From assembly GCF_003119195.2 (NCBI RefSeq), contig NZ_CP022253.1, positions 80,001 through 144,000 of the forward strand: a stretch of DNA of 64,000 nt, in the 5' to 3' direction. Below are positions 33,103 through 42,403 of the stretch, piece by piece (position 1 is the first letter of the stretch; each line of letters starts with the position of its first letter). This DNA comes from Azospirillum baldaniorum (GTDB lineage Bacteria; Pseudomonadota; Alphaproteobacteria; Azospirillales; Azospirillaceae). Both the position numbers and the translations under genes were made by a program. The notes under the pieces are model-generated. The model worked only from the letters and a program-made list of their open reading frames with translations, was not told the origin of the DNA and made no database searches.

Positions 33103-34737
33103 CTACGCCTCCGGCCCGCCGCGCTCCAGGATCGCGACGAAGGCGTCGACGACGCGCGGGTCGAAATGCCGGCCCGCCTCGGCGCGGATGAGATCGACCA
33201 CCGCCGCCCACTCCCACGCCTCCTTGTAGGGGCGGCGGTGCAGCAGGGCGTCGTAGACGTCGGCGACCGCCACGATGCGGCCCGACAGCGGGATGGCGTC
33301 GCCCGCCAGCCCGTGAGGATAGCCGGTGCCGTCGAACTTCTCGTGGTGGCTCTCGGCGATCTCCGCCCCCATCGACAGGTAGCTGCGCCCGCCGACCGGG
33401 CCGGAGGCGTCGCGCAGGATGCGCCCGCCGATGGCGGCGTGCTCGCGCATCTGGACCATCTCCTCGGGGTCCAGCTTGCCGGGCTTGCGCAGGATCCGGT
33501 CGGGGATGGCGACCTTGCCGACGTCGTGCAGCATGCTGGCCAGCCCGATCAGCTCGCAGAAGCGGTCGTCGGCATCACCGCCGCAGGCATCCCGCGCCTG
33601 AAGCTCCCTTGCGATGGCGGTGGCCCAGCGGCCGATGCGCCGGACATGCTCCCCGGTGACCTCGTCCTTGTATTCGGCCAGCTTGCCGAGGGCGTGCACC
33701 GTGGCGATCTGCGCGAGGCGGAGCTGTTCGTACAGCGACACGTTGTCGAATCCGACCGACATCCGGGAGCAGAAGATCTCCAGCAGCCGCCGTTCCACCT
33801 CCGGCAGGCCGCCGTGCCCGCCGATGAACAGCGCGCCGGGGCCGGGACTCTGGGTCTGGAACAGCGCGACGCTGTGGTCGTCGCGGTGCAGGCTGCGGCC
33901 CCGGGCCAGGGCGGCGGCGATGTCGGCGCAGGCCGCCTCGGGCAGCACGGCGCCGACCGGCCGGCCCGCGGCATCGGCGAAAACGCCGGTCCCGCACAGC
34001 ACCACCGCCTCCCAGGGCCGGCCGGCCGGCGCCGGACCTTCCGGATTTGAGCCTTCCGGATTCAGGCCGGGCGGCACCGCGCACAGGAACGCGCCGGCCG
34101 CCCGCGGCAGCAGGGCGGCGGCCCGCTCCACCACGCCGACGGCGAAGCGGTCCATGGAGCGCTGCTCGAACAGGGTGCCGGCGGCGTCGACGATCGTCTC
34201 CAGCCCCTGCCGGTTGCGCTCGATCGCGTCGATGTGCTGGTAGGAGCGCAGGGCGGCCACCGTGGTGGTGAACAGCTTCTGCGCGGTCAGCTCGCTCTTG
34301 GCCTTGTAGTCGTTGATGTCGTAGCTGACGATCACCTGCCGTTCCGGCGCCTGGCCGGGCTGGCCGGTGCGCAGGATGATGCGGACCCGCCGGTTGCCCA
34401 GCACCTCGCGGATGTGATGGACCAGCCGCAGGCCGGCGTCCTCCGTTTCCATCACCACGTCCAGCAGGACGGCGGCGATGTCGGGATGCCCGCTCAGGAT
34501 CGCCCGCGCCTCGACCCCCGAATGGGCGGACAGGAACTGCAGGCGCCGCCCGTCGAAGGTCACGTCGTTCAGCACCACGCGGGTGATCGCGTGCACCTCC
34601 GGATCGTCGTCGACGATCAGCAGCTTCCAGGGGGCGGCGGCGGGGCTGGACGTCGCGGAGGACGGATCCGGAGCGTCCTCGTCGGCGAACAACAGATCGT
34701 CGTCATCGTCCTGGCTCCAGCCCTGGATGTCCGACAT
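33103..34737 (-). CDS. DUF3369 response regulator with HD-GYP phosphodiesterase output
   Basis: This 544-residue cytoplasmic regulator is predicted to degrade cyclic di-GMP. The receiver (about 37-165) has IVDDD, phospho-acceptor Asp93 in LLDVV, LRTGQPGQ and Lys in NDYKAK. A DUF3369 domain follows (about 170-340). The HD-GYP domain has H404-D405 in SMLHDVGK, the HH pair at 464-465 and GTGYP at 470-474 (canonical GYP). The receiver and DUF3369 regions closely parallel the GGDEF regulator at 130-1683, including the acidic LLFADED N-terminal peptide. It converges with the MscS gene. Confidence 0.94.
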   Translation of the reverse strand: MSDIQGWSQDDDDDLLFADEDAPDPSSATSSPAAAPWKLLIVDDDPEVHAITRVVLNDVTFDGRRLQFLSAHSGVEARAILSGHPDIAAVLLDVVMETEDAGLRLVHHIREVLGNRRVRIILRTGQPGQAPERQVIVSYDINDYKAKSELTAQKLFTTTVAALRSYQHIDAIERNRQGLETIVDAAGTLFEQRSMDRFAVGVVERAAALLPRAAGAFLCAVPPGLNPEGSNPEGPAPAGRPWEAVVLCGTGVFADAAGRPVGAVLPEAACADIAAALARGRSLHRDDHSVALFQTQSPGPGALFIGGHGGLPEVERRLLEIFCSRMSVGFDNVSLYEQLRLAQIATVHALGKLAEYKDEVTGEHVRRIGRWATAIARELQARDACGGDADDRFCELIGLASMLHDVGKVAIPDRILRKPGKLDPEEMVQMREHAAIGGRILRDASGPVGGRSYLSMGAEIAESHHEKFDGTGYPHGLAGDAIPLSGRIVAVADVYDALLHRRPYKEAWEWAAVVDLIRAEAGRHFDPRVVDAFVAILERGGPEA

Positions 34738-35008
34738 CGCCGCTCCCCGCCCCGCTCTGCCAAAGCTGCATGGCTACAATTCGATTCTCTTTTTCAACGC
34801 TTGTCGCGGTTCGTGTCAACCGATCTGGCGCGTCGGCACACAGGACTGCAGTCGCTGGGAGGCTGCGACGCTTTGTCCTTCCCCGTTGCGGCTACCGCCA
34901 AAGCGCTTACTCCGACGCGAGTGGAGGGGTTGCGGCCCGCCCCGAACGGGTGATCATAGGTAGAAAGGCATGAGGCTGAAAACAACGCGAGAACGACGGG
35001 GGCAGGCC

Positions 35009-35719
35009 ATGATACCGGACGCTTGGGACATCGAATTGCGCGAAGGGGCCGCCAGCGTGGCCCGCCATCTGATCGAGACCGGCTGCGTCCGGTACGACCC
35101 GGAGCATTTGTGCAACCACGGTTCGGGGCTGGTCAGCCCGGTCCATCTGGAGGGGCGGCGGCTGCTCTCCTATCCCGCGGTGCGCGACGAGGTGCTCGAT
35201 TTCGCGCTGCGGATGATCGGGCAGGAGATCGGCGACGGCGAACTGGACGCCATCGCCGCCGCCGAGGGGGCCGGCGTGCCCTGGGCCGCGCTGATCGCCG
35301 ACCGGCTGGAGCTTCCCCTCGTCTTCGTGCGCAAGGAGGCGCCGGAGGGACTGCAGGGCTACAAGCACCGCATCGAGGGGCGGGTGGAGCCGGGCTGGCG
35401 CGTGCTCCTGGTCGAGCAGATCGCCGCCGACGGCCACCGCAAGGCCCGCTTCGCCCAGCCGCTGAAGGAGGCCGGCTGCGACGTGCGCGACCTGTTCGTG
35501 CTGTTCCAGTACGGGATCTTCGACGAGATCCAGGAGCATCTGGCGCCGCTGGGCATCACGATGCACGCGCTGGCGACCTGGTGGGACGTGCTGGAGGTGG
35601 CGAACCGCGGCCATTACCTGGACGGGCAGGCGCAGGGCGAAATCCACGCCTTCCTCCAGGACCCGCGGCGCTGGACCGCGGAGCACCAGAAAGGCCGGAA
35701 AAGCGAAAAGGCGGCCTGA
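35009..35719 (+). CDS. orotate phosphoribosyltransferase-like protein with an altered PRPP loop
   Basis: The 236-residue product resembles alphaproteobacterial PyrE, including the C-terminal FQYGIFDEIQEHLAPLGITM and HALATWWDVLEVA. PyrE makes OMP from orotate and PRPP. The PRPP-binding loop is unusual: LLVEQIAADGHRK (133-145) instead of the acidic LVEDxxTDGxSK, so the second acidic residue is Gln. The upstream AAEGAG replaces GGETAG. It may be a paralogue with changed or lost activity rather than the housekeeping pyrE. The start at 35009 follows GACGGGGG. Confidence 0.75.
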   Translation: MIPDAWDIELREGAASVARHLIETGCVRYDPEHLCNHGSGLVSPVHLEGRRLLSYPAVRDEVLDFALRMIGQEIGDGELDAIAAAEGAGVPWAALIADRLELPLVFVRKEAPEGLQGYKHRIEGRVEPGWRVLLVEQIAADGHRKARFAQPLKEAGCDVRDLFVLFQYGIFDEIQEHLAPLGITMHALATWWDVLEVANRGHYLDGQAQGEIHAFLQDPRRWTAEHQKGRKSEKAA

Positions 35720-35748
35720 GGCGGGGCGGGGCCCCTCTCCCTAAATAT

Positions 35749-35864
35749 AACCCTCTCCCCTCCGGGGAGAGGGTGGCCCGGAGGGCTGGTGAGGGGGGGC
35801 GTGTCGCTGCGTTGGGCAAAAGCGCAACCCCCTCACCCTACCCCTCTCCCCGGAGGGGAGAGGG
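35749..35864. repeat. palindromic intergenic repeat, class A, overlapping the GH17 gene end
   Basis: The element begins AACCCTCTCCCCTCCGGGGA and ends CCCCGGAGGGGAGAGGG. The inner GGCCCGGAGGGC segment and the family string CCCCCTCACCCTA are present. Its right end (35838-35864) is read as the last codons and stop of the minus-strand GH17 gene. Confidence 0.85.
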
Positions 35865-37646
35865 AATAATGAAGGCGGTCTCGCCGCAACGGGCGGCCAG
35901 GACGGCGGCGGCGTAGGGCACCGCCAGCAGAAGCTGAAGCCCGGCCCAGGACAGCGCTTCCCAGTTCGGGCTGGTCCACACCACCTCGTGCAGGGCCTCC
36001 ATGAAGGGAAGCTGCCCGTAGATCAGCGACTCCATCGGCACCACGCCTTCCGCCAGCACGGTCAGCAGCGCGCCGAGCAGCAGCAGGACGGCCAGCGCCG
36101 ACTCCAGCGGCAGGCGGCGGACGGCGCCGCACAGGCCATTCTCCGGGGTATCGGCCACCGGGACGGCGGGGCGGAACAGCCCGCCGATGCCCCAGGCGGC
36201 CAGCGCCCCCGTGCCCTCCGGACGCCGCGTGGCGCGCATGGCGCCGAGCGCCAGCAGGCCGAGCGCCGGCAGGGCGAAGTACCAGTTGGGGAAGTCGCGG
36301 TAGCGCCCGTCGAAGACGATCAGGACGCTCCAGACGATCCCCAGCAGGGCGAGAACCACGGCGGCGGCCTTGCCCACCGTCTCCAGCCGCGACAGCGCCG
36401 GACGGCCGCGCAGCGGCGCCAGCGGCTCCAGCGCCAGACCGCCGCTGCCCAGCGCCCGCCGGGCGGCCAGCAGGACGGCCATCGACAGCACGCCCGTCGC
36501 CGCCAGCATGACAAAGGACAGCGCCACGTCCTGCGGGTAGTGCTTGCCGTGCAGCGCGCCCCAGACGGCGTGGACATAGAGTGTGGACAGCGCCTGCGCC
36601 AGGAAGGCCAGGGCGGCGAAGGCCCCGGCGGTCAGCGGACGGCCGCGCAGGGTCAGCCCGACGACCAGAAGCAGCGCGAGGCCGGAGGAGACGCCGAACA
36701 GCATCGGCCATTGGCGGTTCTCCACCACCGGCCCGGCCAGGGCGAACTTCGCCTGACGGTCGGCGGTGTAGAGGCCCCAGTGACCGCCCACCGTGCCCTC
36801 CAGCTTGGCCTTCCAGCCCTGGTCGAAGGCCTCGATTACGTTGTAGTCGAAGCCCTCCTGCTCGGCGAGGCGAACGAAGCCGTTGACGAACTTGGCCTTG
36901 TTGACCAGTCCGGTGACCGCGGCGCCGCGCGACCGGCCCTCCGTCGGCCAGCCGGTCTCGCCGACCAGGATCGGCTTGCCGGGGAAGCGCTGGGCGATGG
37001 TGCGGTAGCTGCCGCGGATGCGCTCCATGGCGCCGGCCACGTCGGTCGGCACGTCCTCCCAATAGGGCAGCAGGTGGATGGTCAGGTAATCGACGTGATC
37101 GGCGATCTGCGGGTATTTCAGCCACCATTCCCAGACGTCGGCGTAGGACACCGGCTGCTTCACCGCCGCCTTCACGCGGTCGATGTAGCCGGCCACCTGC
37201 TCCGGCGTCAGCTCGCGGCGCAGCAGCACCTCGTTGCCGACGATCACGCGGGTGATGACGTCCGGGTAGCGGTTGGCGAGGTCGATGAGGGAGGCGACCT
37301 CCTTCTCGTTCTTGTCCAGCCGCGACGACAGCCACGCCCCCATGGTGACCTGCATGCCGTGGCGGCGGGCCAGTTCCGGCACCACCTCCAGCCCCTCCAG
37401 CGAGGTGTAGGTGCGCACCCCCGCCACCTGCGGGGCGAGGGCGGCCAGATCCTCGTCGATCTGCTCGGTGCTGGGGAATTTTTGCGTCAGCGGGCTCTGG
37501 CCGTCGCGGAAGGGCGCGAAGGACACGCTTTTCAGCTTGCCGCCGGGCGGCGGGTCGAGCGGCACCGGCTGGTTCGGCAGCGACCAGACGGCAAAATTCG
37601 CGAGGCCGGCCACGAGCAGCACGGCGAGGATCGTGATGAAGCGCAT
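35838..37646 (-). CDS. membrane-anchored glycoside hydrolase family 17-like protein
   Basis: This 602-residue protein has an N-terminal anchor or signal (MRFITILAVLLVAGLANFAV). The GH17 barrel (about 40-310) has the acid/base Glu139 in VGNEVLLR and the nucleophile Glu230 in LVGETGWPT. GH17 enzymes cleave or transfer beta-1,3-glucan, and bacterial versions act in periplasmic or cyclic glucan assembly. The C-terminal half (about 325-590) is a string of roughly seven to eight membrane helices, like NdvB-type neighbours. No glycosyltransferase partner is adjacent. The last ten residues (IIPSPLRGEG) come from the class A repeat. Confidence 0.85.
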   Translation of the reverse strand: MRFITILAVLLVAGLANFAVWSLPNQPVPLDPPPGGKLKSVSFAPFRDGQSPLTQKFPSTEQIDEDLAALAPQVAGVRTYTSLEGLEVVPELARRHGMQVTMGAWLSSRLDKNEKEVASLIDLANRYPDVITRVIVGNEVLLRRELTPEQVAGYIDRVKAAVKQPVSYADVWEWWLKYPQIADHVDYLTIHLLPYWEDVPTDVAGAMERIRGSYRTIAQRFPGKPILVGETGWPTEGRSRGAAVTGLVNKAKFVNGFVRLAEQEGFDYNVIEAFDQGWKAKLEGTVGGHWGLYTADRQAKFALAGPVVENRQWPMLFGVSSGLALLLVVGLTLRGRPLTAGAFAALAFLAQALSTLYVHAVWGALHGKHYPQDVALSFVMLAATGVLSMAVLLAARRALGSGGLALEPLAPLRGRPALSRLETVGKAAAVVLALLGIVWSVLIVFDGRYRDFPNWYFALPALGLLALGAMRATRRPEGTGALAAWGIGGLFRPAVPVADTPENGLCGAVRRLPLESALAVLLLLGALLTVLAEGVVPMESLIYGQLPFMEALHEVVWTSPNWEALSWAGLQLLLAVPYAAAVLAARCGETAFIIPSPLRGEG

Positions 37647-37711
37647 GGGGGGATGTCTACACCAAATGCGGGATCGGCAAAACGGTCTGGCGAACCGGGT
37701 TGGTTCCAGAA

Positions 37712-37749
37712 GGAAAACGGGCGCGCCCCCGGGAGGGAGGCGCGCCCGT
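37712..37749 (-). terminator. Rho-independent terminator of fpr
   Basis: ACGGGCGCGCC (37717-37727) and GGCGCGCCCGT (37739-37749) form an 11-bp stem with an 11-nt loop. On the minus strand they are followed by TTTTCCTTC. It lies about 100 bp after the fpr stop, before the GH17 start. Confidence 0.85.
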
Positions 37750-37849
37750 CAAGGACCGGTCTGGCCCGATCGGGCCGACTGGAGTTGATGACGTGCCATC
37801 GTCACGATCCATCAACGAACCACGGCCCGCTTTATTCCAGCGATTCCGC

Positions 37850-38623
37850 TCAGCGTTCCACAAAAGCCTTTTCGATCACGTAATGACCGGGTTCGCCGTT
37901 GTGGCCCATGGAGAAGCCCAGCTCGTTCATGATGCCGCTGGTCTCGTCCAGCATGGCCGGGCTGCCGCAGATCATCACGCGGTCGACCTCGCGGTCGAAG
38001 GGGGCCAGCCCAACGTCCGAGAACAGCTTGCCGTTGCGAATCAGGTCGGTGATGCGGCCCTGGTTGCGGAACGCCTCGCGCGTCACGGTCGGGTAATAGA
38101 TCAGCTTCTGCTTGACATCCTCGCCGAAGAACTCGTTCTCCGGCAGGACGCTGTTGATGATGTCGCCGTACGCCAGCTCGCCCACCGTACGCGTCGTGTG
38201 GGTCAGGATCACCTTGTCGAACCGGGCATACATCTCCGGGTCCTTGATGATGCTGAGGAACGGGGCGAGGCCCGTGCCGGTGCTGAGCAGGTACAGGTTG
38301 CGGCCCGGCAGCAGATTGTCGGTGACCAGCGTTCCCGTCGCCTTGCGGTTGACCAGCAGCGTGTCGCCTTCCTTGAGGTGCTGGAGGCGCGAGGTCAGCG
38401 GACCGTCCTGCACCTTGATCGAGAAGAACTCCAGCGTCTCCTCGTAGCTGGCGCTGACCAGGCTGTACGCGCGCAGCAGCGGCCGGCCGTTCACCTCCAG
38501 GCCGATCATGGTGAACTGTCCGGGATCGAAACGGAACGAGGGATCGCGCGTGGTGGTGAAGCTGAACAGCGTGTCCGTCCAGTGGTGAACGCGCAGGACG
38601 CGCTCATGAATCAGATTGCTCAT
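37850..38623 (-). CDS. fpr: ferredoxin-NADP+ reductase
   Basis: The 257-residue FAD enzyme exchanges electrons between NADPH and ferredoxin or flavodoxin. The start MSNLIHERVLRVHHWTDTLF is the normal bacterial Fpr N terminus. The FAD motif LRAYSLVSA (RxYS), the NADP pyrophosphate site STGTGLAPFLSI and CGSPAMLDE are present. The C terminus GHYVIEKAFVER matches subclass IA FPRs ending in an aromatic-poor tail, as in Azotobacter and Rhodobacter. It could work with KorAB and the Nfn-like protein on the ferredoxin pool. Confidence 0.94.
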   Translation of the reverse strand: MSNLIHERVLRVHHWTDTLFSFTTTRDPSFRFDPGQFTMIGLEVNGRPLLRAYSLVSASYEETLEFFSIKVQDGPLTSRLQHLKEGDTLLVNRKATGTLVTDNLLPGRNLYLLSTGTGLAPFLSIIKDPEMYARFDKVILTHTTRTVGELAYGDIINSVLPENEFFGEDVKQKLIYYPTVTREAFRNQGRITDLIRNGKLFSDVGLAPFDREVDRVMICGSPAMLDETSGIMNELGFSMGHNGEPGHYVIEKAFVER

Positions 38624-38747
38624 GGAATCCGCAGGTCCGTTTCGGTGACCGGCATGCTGTGGCCGGTGTCGTTTCAGAAGCCAAGCCGTGCCGCATTGCA
38701 GCACATCTCTTTAACAATAAATTCGTCAACAGACCACTAATTTATAC

Positions 38748-38781
38748 CAACAATTTTGTTGTGGCTTTTCGGTTACCACAA
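38748..38781. promoter_or_regulatory. overlapping AT-rich palindromes upstream of fpr
   Basis: CAACAA-TT-TTGTTG (38748-38761) is a perfect palindrome. TTGTGG (38759-38764) pairs with CCACAA (38776-38781) around 11 bp. Both lie 125-158 bp before the fpr start and just after the upstream gene's stop. They could be an fpr operator or the upstream gene's terminator, although no T-run follows on the minus strand. Confidence 0.4.
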
Positions 38782-38805
38782 GACGGTATTGCAGAATAGA
38801 CAGCC

Positions 38806-40248
38806 TTACTCTCCCGCCGGCGGGGCGAAGAGGTAGGGCGACAGACCGCGCAGATTCTCATCGACAATCAGGCGATGGTTCAGCGGCGGGAAGGCGCGCT
38901 GCGAACAGTCCAGCCGCGGACAGAGCCGGCAATTCACACCGATGGGCGTCGCCGCCTCGGTGTTTTCCAGATCCACACCGTCCGCATAGGTGATTTGCGC
39001 CGCGTGGTGGAGATCGCAGCCCAGCGCGATGGCGAATTGCTGCGGCGGGCTGCGGAAGCCGCCGCCGGCCTTCACCACCGTGCGGGCGATGGAGAAGTAG
39101 GTGGTGCCGTCGGGCATCTGGGCCAGCTGGCTGTGAATCTTTCCCGGCGTGCGGAAGGCCTCGTAGACGATCCAGCGGGCGCAGCCGCCGCCGAAGCGCG
39201 CCAGATGGAAACCGGCGCCGGAAAAGCGCTTGGACACGTTGCCGGCGCTGTCCACCCGCATCAGGAAGAAGGGAACGCCCTTCGCCCCCGGCCGCTGCAG
39301 CGTGGTCAGCCGCTGGCAGACCTGCTCGAACGAGGCATCGAACCGGCGCCGTAATATTTCGATGTCGTATCGAACCTGATTGGCCGCCTCCCAGAAACGG
39401 GCGTAGGGCATCACCACCGCCGCCGCGAAATAGTTGGCCAGCCCGATGCGGGCCAAGCGCCGCGCCTCGTCCCCGGTCAGACCGGACGCCTCGACGATCT
39501 GGTTCAGCAGGTCGCGGTGGCGCAGCAGGGCGATCTGGCAGGCGAGCTGGAAGTTGCGGCCGGACGGCGCCAGCATCTCCGACAGCAGGATGCGCCGCCC
39601 GTGCCGGTCGAACCGGCGCACCGCATAGCCCATGATGTCGGAGGGCAGCAGCCGGACGCGGACGCTGTGGTTGTTCAGCAGATAGTCGGTCAGACCCCGG
39701 TAGAGGTCGCCCTTCTCCAGCCGCCCCTCCTGCCACAGCTCCTCCGCCGCCGCCTCAAGCTCGGCGAAATGGTTGGAATGGGCCTGGAACAGGTCGCGCA
39801 CCTCGTCCTGCGGGAAGGAGGAGGTCTGGACCAGATGCAGCTTCTCGCGGTCGGCCACCCGCTCCGACAGGGTCTGCAGATCGTCGCGGCTGGTGCGGAA
39901 GGCGCGGTAGAGCGCCACCACCGCCTGCCCCAGCGTCGGGGCGACCGCCGCCAGTTCGCGGAAGTCCTGGTTCTTGATGTCGGAGCCGTCGAACAGCGGG
40001 TCGGCGAAGACCTCGCGCAGGCCGGCGACGAGACGGCTTTCCTCGTCCTCCGCGAAGCTCTGCAGGTCCACCCCGAAATTCTGGCCCAGCTTCAGCAGCA
40101 GCGGCACGGTGACGGGGCGCTGGTTGTGCTCGATCAGGTTCAGGTAGCTGGGGGAGATGCCCAACTGCTCGGCCATCTGGGCCTGGGTCAGCCCATGGTC
40201 GCGGCGCAGCCGACGCACCTTCGGACCCAGCATCGCCTTCTTGTCCAT
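38806..40248 (-). CDS. RamB/ScfR-type XRE regulator of the glyoxylate pathway
   Basis: The 480-residue regulator has an N-terminal XRE helix-turn-helix (about 8-62, GLTQAQMAEQLGISPSYLNL) and a central IrrE/DUF955-like region (about 180-310). A C-terminal DUF2083 domain ends with the cysteine cluster CRLCPRLDC. This architecture is that of RamB, which controls isocitrate lyase and related genes in response to acetate or acyl-CoA state. The gene is divergent from aceA across 188 bp containing five TTTAC repeats. ATG at 40246-40248 is preferred over GTG two codons upstream. Confidence 0.9.
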   Translation of the reverse strand: MDKKAMLGPKVRRLRRDHGLTQAQMAEQLGISPSYLNLIEHNQRPVTVPLLLKLGQNFGVDLQSFAEDEESRLVAGLREVFADPLFDGSDIKNQDFRELAAVAPTLGQAVVALYRAFRTSRDDLQTLSERVADREKLHLVQTSSFPQDEVRDLFQAHSNHFAELEAAAEELWQEGRLEKGDLYRGLTDYLLNNHSVRVRLLPSDIMGYAVRRFDRHGRRILLSEMLAPSGRNFQLACQIALLRHRDLLNQIVEASGLTGDEARRLARIGLANYFAAAVVMPYARFWEAANQVRYDIEILRRRFDASFEQVCQRLTTLQRPGAKGVPFFLMRVDSAGNVSKRFSGAGFHLARFGGGCARWIVYEAFRTPGKIHSQLAQMPDGTTYFSIARTVVKAGGGFRSPPQQFAIALGCDLHHAAQITYADGVDLENTEAATPIGVNCRLCPRLDCSQRAFPPLNHRLIVDENLRGLSPYLFAPPAGE

Positions 40249-40274
40249 GACCACCCGAACTCCAGCTGAGCAGA

Positions 40275-40341
40275 TTTACAATATTTACTGATTTACAGAA
40301 CTTTTCTGACGGCAGTTTACAAACAGACCCTTTTACAAACA
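40275..40341. promoter_or_regulatory. array of TTTAC(A) repeats between the ramB-like gene and aceA
   Basis: TTTAC occurs at 40275, 40284, 40292, 40316 and 40332, three of them as TTTACAA. The last two are identical TTTACAAACA copies 16 bp apart (40316-40325 and 40332-40341). The array sits in the AT-rich divergent promoter region, where a RamB-type operator is expected. RamB of corynebacteria binds a related TTTGCAAA-containing site. Confidence 0.55.
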
Positions 40342-40436
40342 AGGGCATGTTGCAAGGCAGCGAAGGCCGTTTTAGTTGTTTTGTCAGGGCAGCGCTCAAA
40401 AGCAGCGCAACGGTGACGAAAAGAAGGAAAACGACC

Positions 40437-41714
<1,278 letters not shown>

Positions 41715-41773
41715 TCCAACCGCAGGGCGCGCCCGGTTCCATCCGCCGGACGCGCCCGCCTCGAACGAGACAG

Positions 41774-41998
41774 CACTTTGCCCCCGCAAAGTGTGAAAGG
41801 GTCATACGGCCGCCCATCGCGGCAGCCTCCCCGGCTCGGGCCGTATGACCGGTTTGCGCCGATCCCTCGGACGGTTGGCTTCGGCCCGCCGCTCCGGTGA
41901 CCGGTGGTTCCCGATCCGGTGTGCGAGCCGGATCTCTTCGAACGGCTGACGCTATTGACTTCAAACGGCCGGGGGTCCGCCCCCGGCCGCTTCTTTTT
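41774..41998 (+). ncRNA. candidate structured small RNA or aceA 3' UTR
   Basis: Hairpin 1 is CACTTTGC-CCCC-GCAAAGTG (41774-41793). Hairpin 2 has perfect 12-bp arms GGTCATACGGCC and GGCCGTATGACC (41800-41811, 41839-41850). Hairpin 3 is ATCCGG/CCGGAT (41914-41933). Hairpin 4 is the terminator at 41966-41998. The order of hairpins ending in a T-run is what a small RNA looks like, but I cannot identify a known family or its promoter. Confidence 0.35.
41966..41998 (+). terminator. Rho-independent terminator downstream of aceA
   Basis: CGGCCGGGGG (41966-41975) and CCCCCGGCCG (41980-41989) form a 10-bp GC stem with a TCCG tetraloop, followed by CTTCTTTTT. It lies 252 bp after the aceA stop and ends either the aceA mRNA or a separate small RNA. 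Confidence 0.92.
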
Positions 41999-42298
41999 GC
42001 GCCCGCCCGCTTTGCTCACGGCCATTCGTTGTCACAGCCGCGCCATGACGGCATGGCTGACCTGCGCCATCCCGACCGCCACAATCGGGAAATCGTGATT
42101 AAGTCTTGAGCGCGACCGCGAAATTGCCGTGCCGGTAGCCCTGCCCGACGGTGGGGAAGCTGCGTTGCAGTGCGGAATAAGCCATTGACTTGGGACCTCG
42201 TTGCCGCCACTTGTGTTCCATGCTCACCACAAACCGATCAGGGGCGTGACCGCCCCCCCGCCGGACCTCATCTGACGAGGGCCGGCTGCGGGTTCCAT

Positions 42299-42337
42299 CG
42301 CCGCGCAAATCTTTGCGCGGCGTGCGCCGTTTCTTTT
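42299..42337 (+). terminator. terminator or attenuator ahead of the DJ-1-like gene
   Basis: CGCCGCGCAAA (42299-42309) and TTTGCGCGGCG (42312-42322) form a perfect 11-bp stem with a 2-nt loop. GTTTCTTTT follows after 7 nt. A competing pair, TGCGCCG (42323-42329) with CGGCGCA (42352-42358), overlaps the T-run. Being 67 bp before the start codon, it could be an attenuator for the next gene. Confidence 0.55.
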
Positions 42338-42403
42338 CCCCGACGGCGCATTCCTCGGCGATGGCCCGCACACACTGGTTGAACGATGAAAGGACAAGAC
42401 AGT

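Larger units (their letters stand above)
41715..42403. other. 689-bp structured region between aceA and the DJ-1-like gene
   Basis: No coding frame here has a ribosome-binding site. The left half (41774-41998) holds four successive hairpins, the last an intrinsic terminator. The right half (about 42180-42340) holds a strong hairpin with a T-rich tail just before the DJ-1-like gene. The region could be a long aceA 3' untranslated region, or contain one or two small RNA genes. Confidence 0.5.

Noticed and set aside
42185..42213. A sigma-70 promoter starting at TTGACT
   Set aside because: At 16-18 bp spacing the -10 candidates are GC-rich (such as CACTTG) and do not resemble TATAAT.
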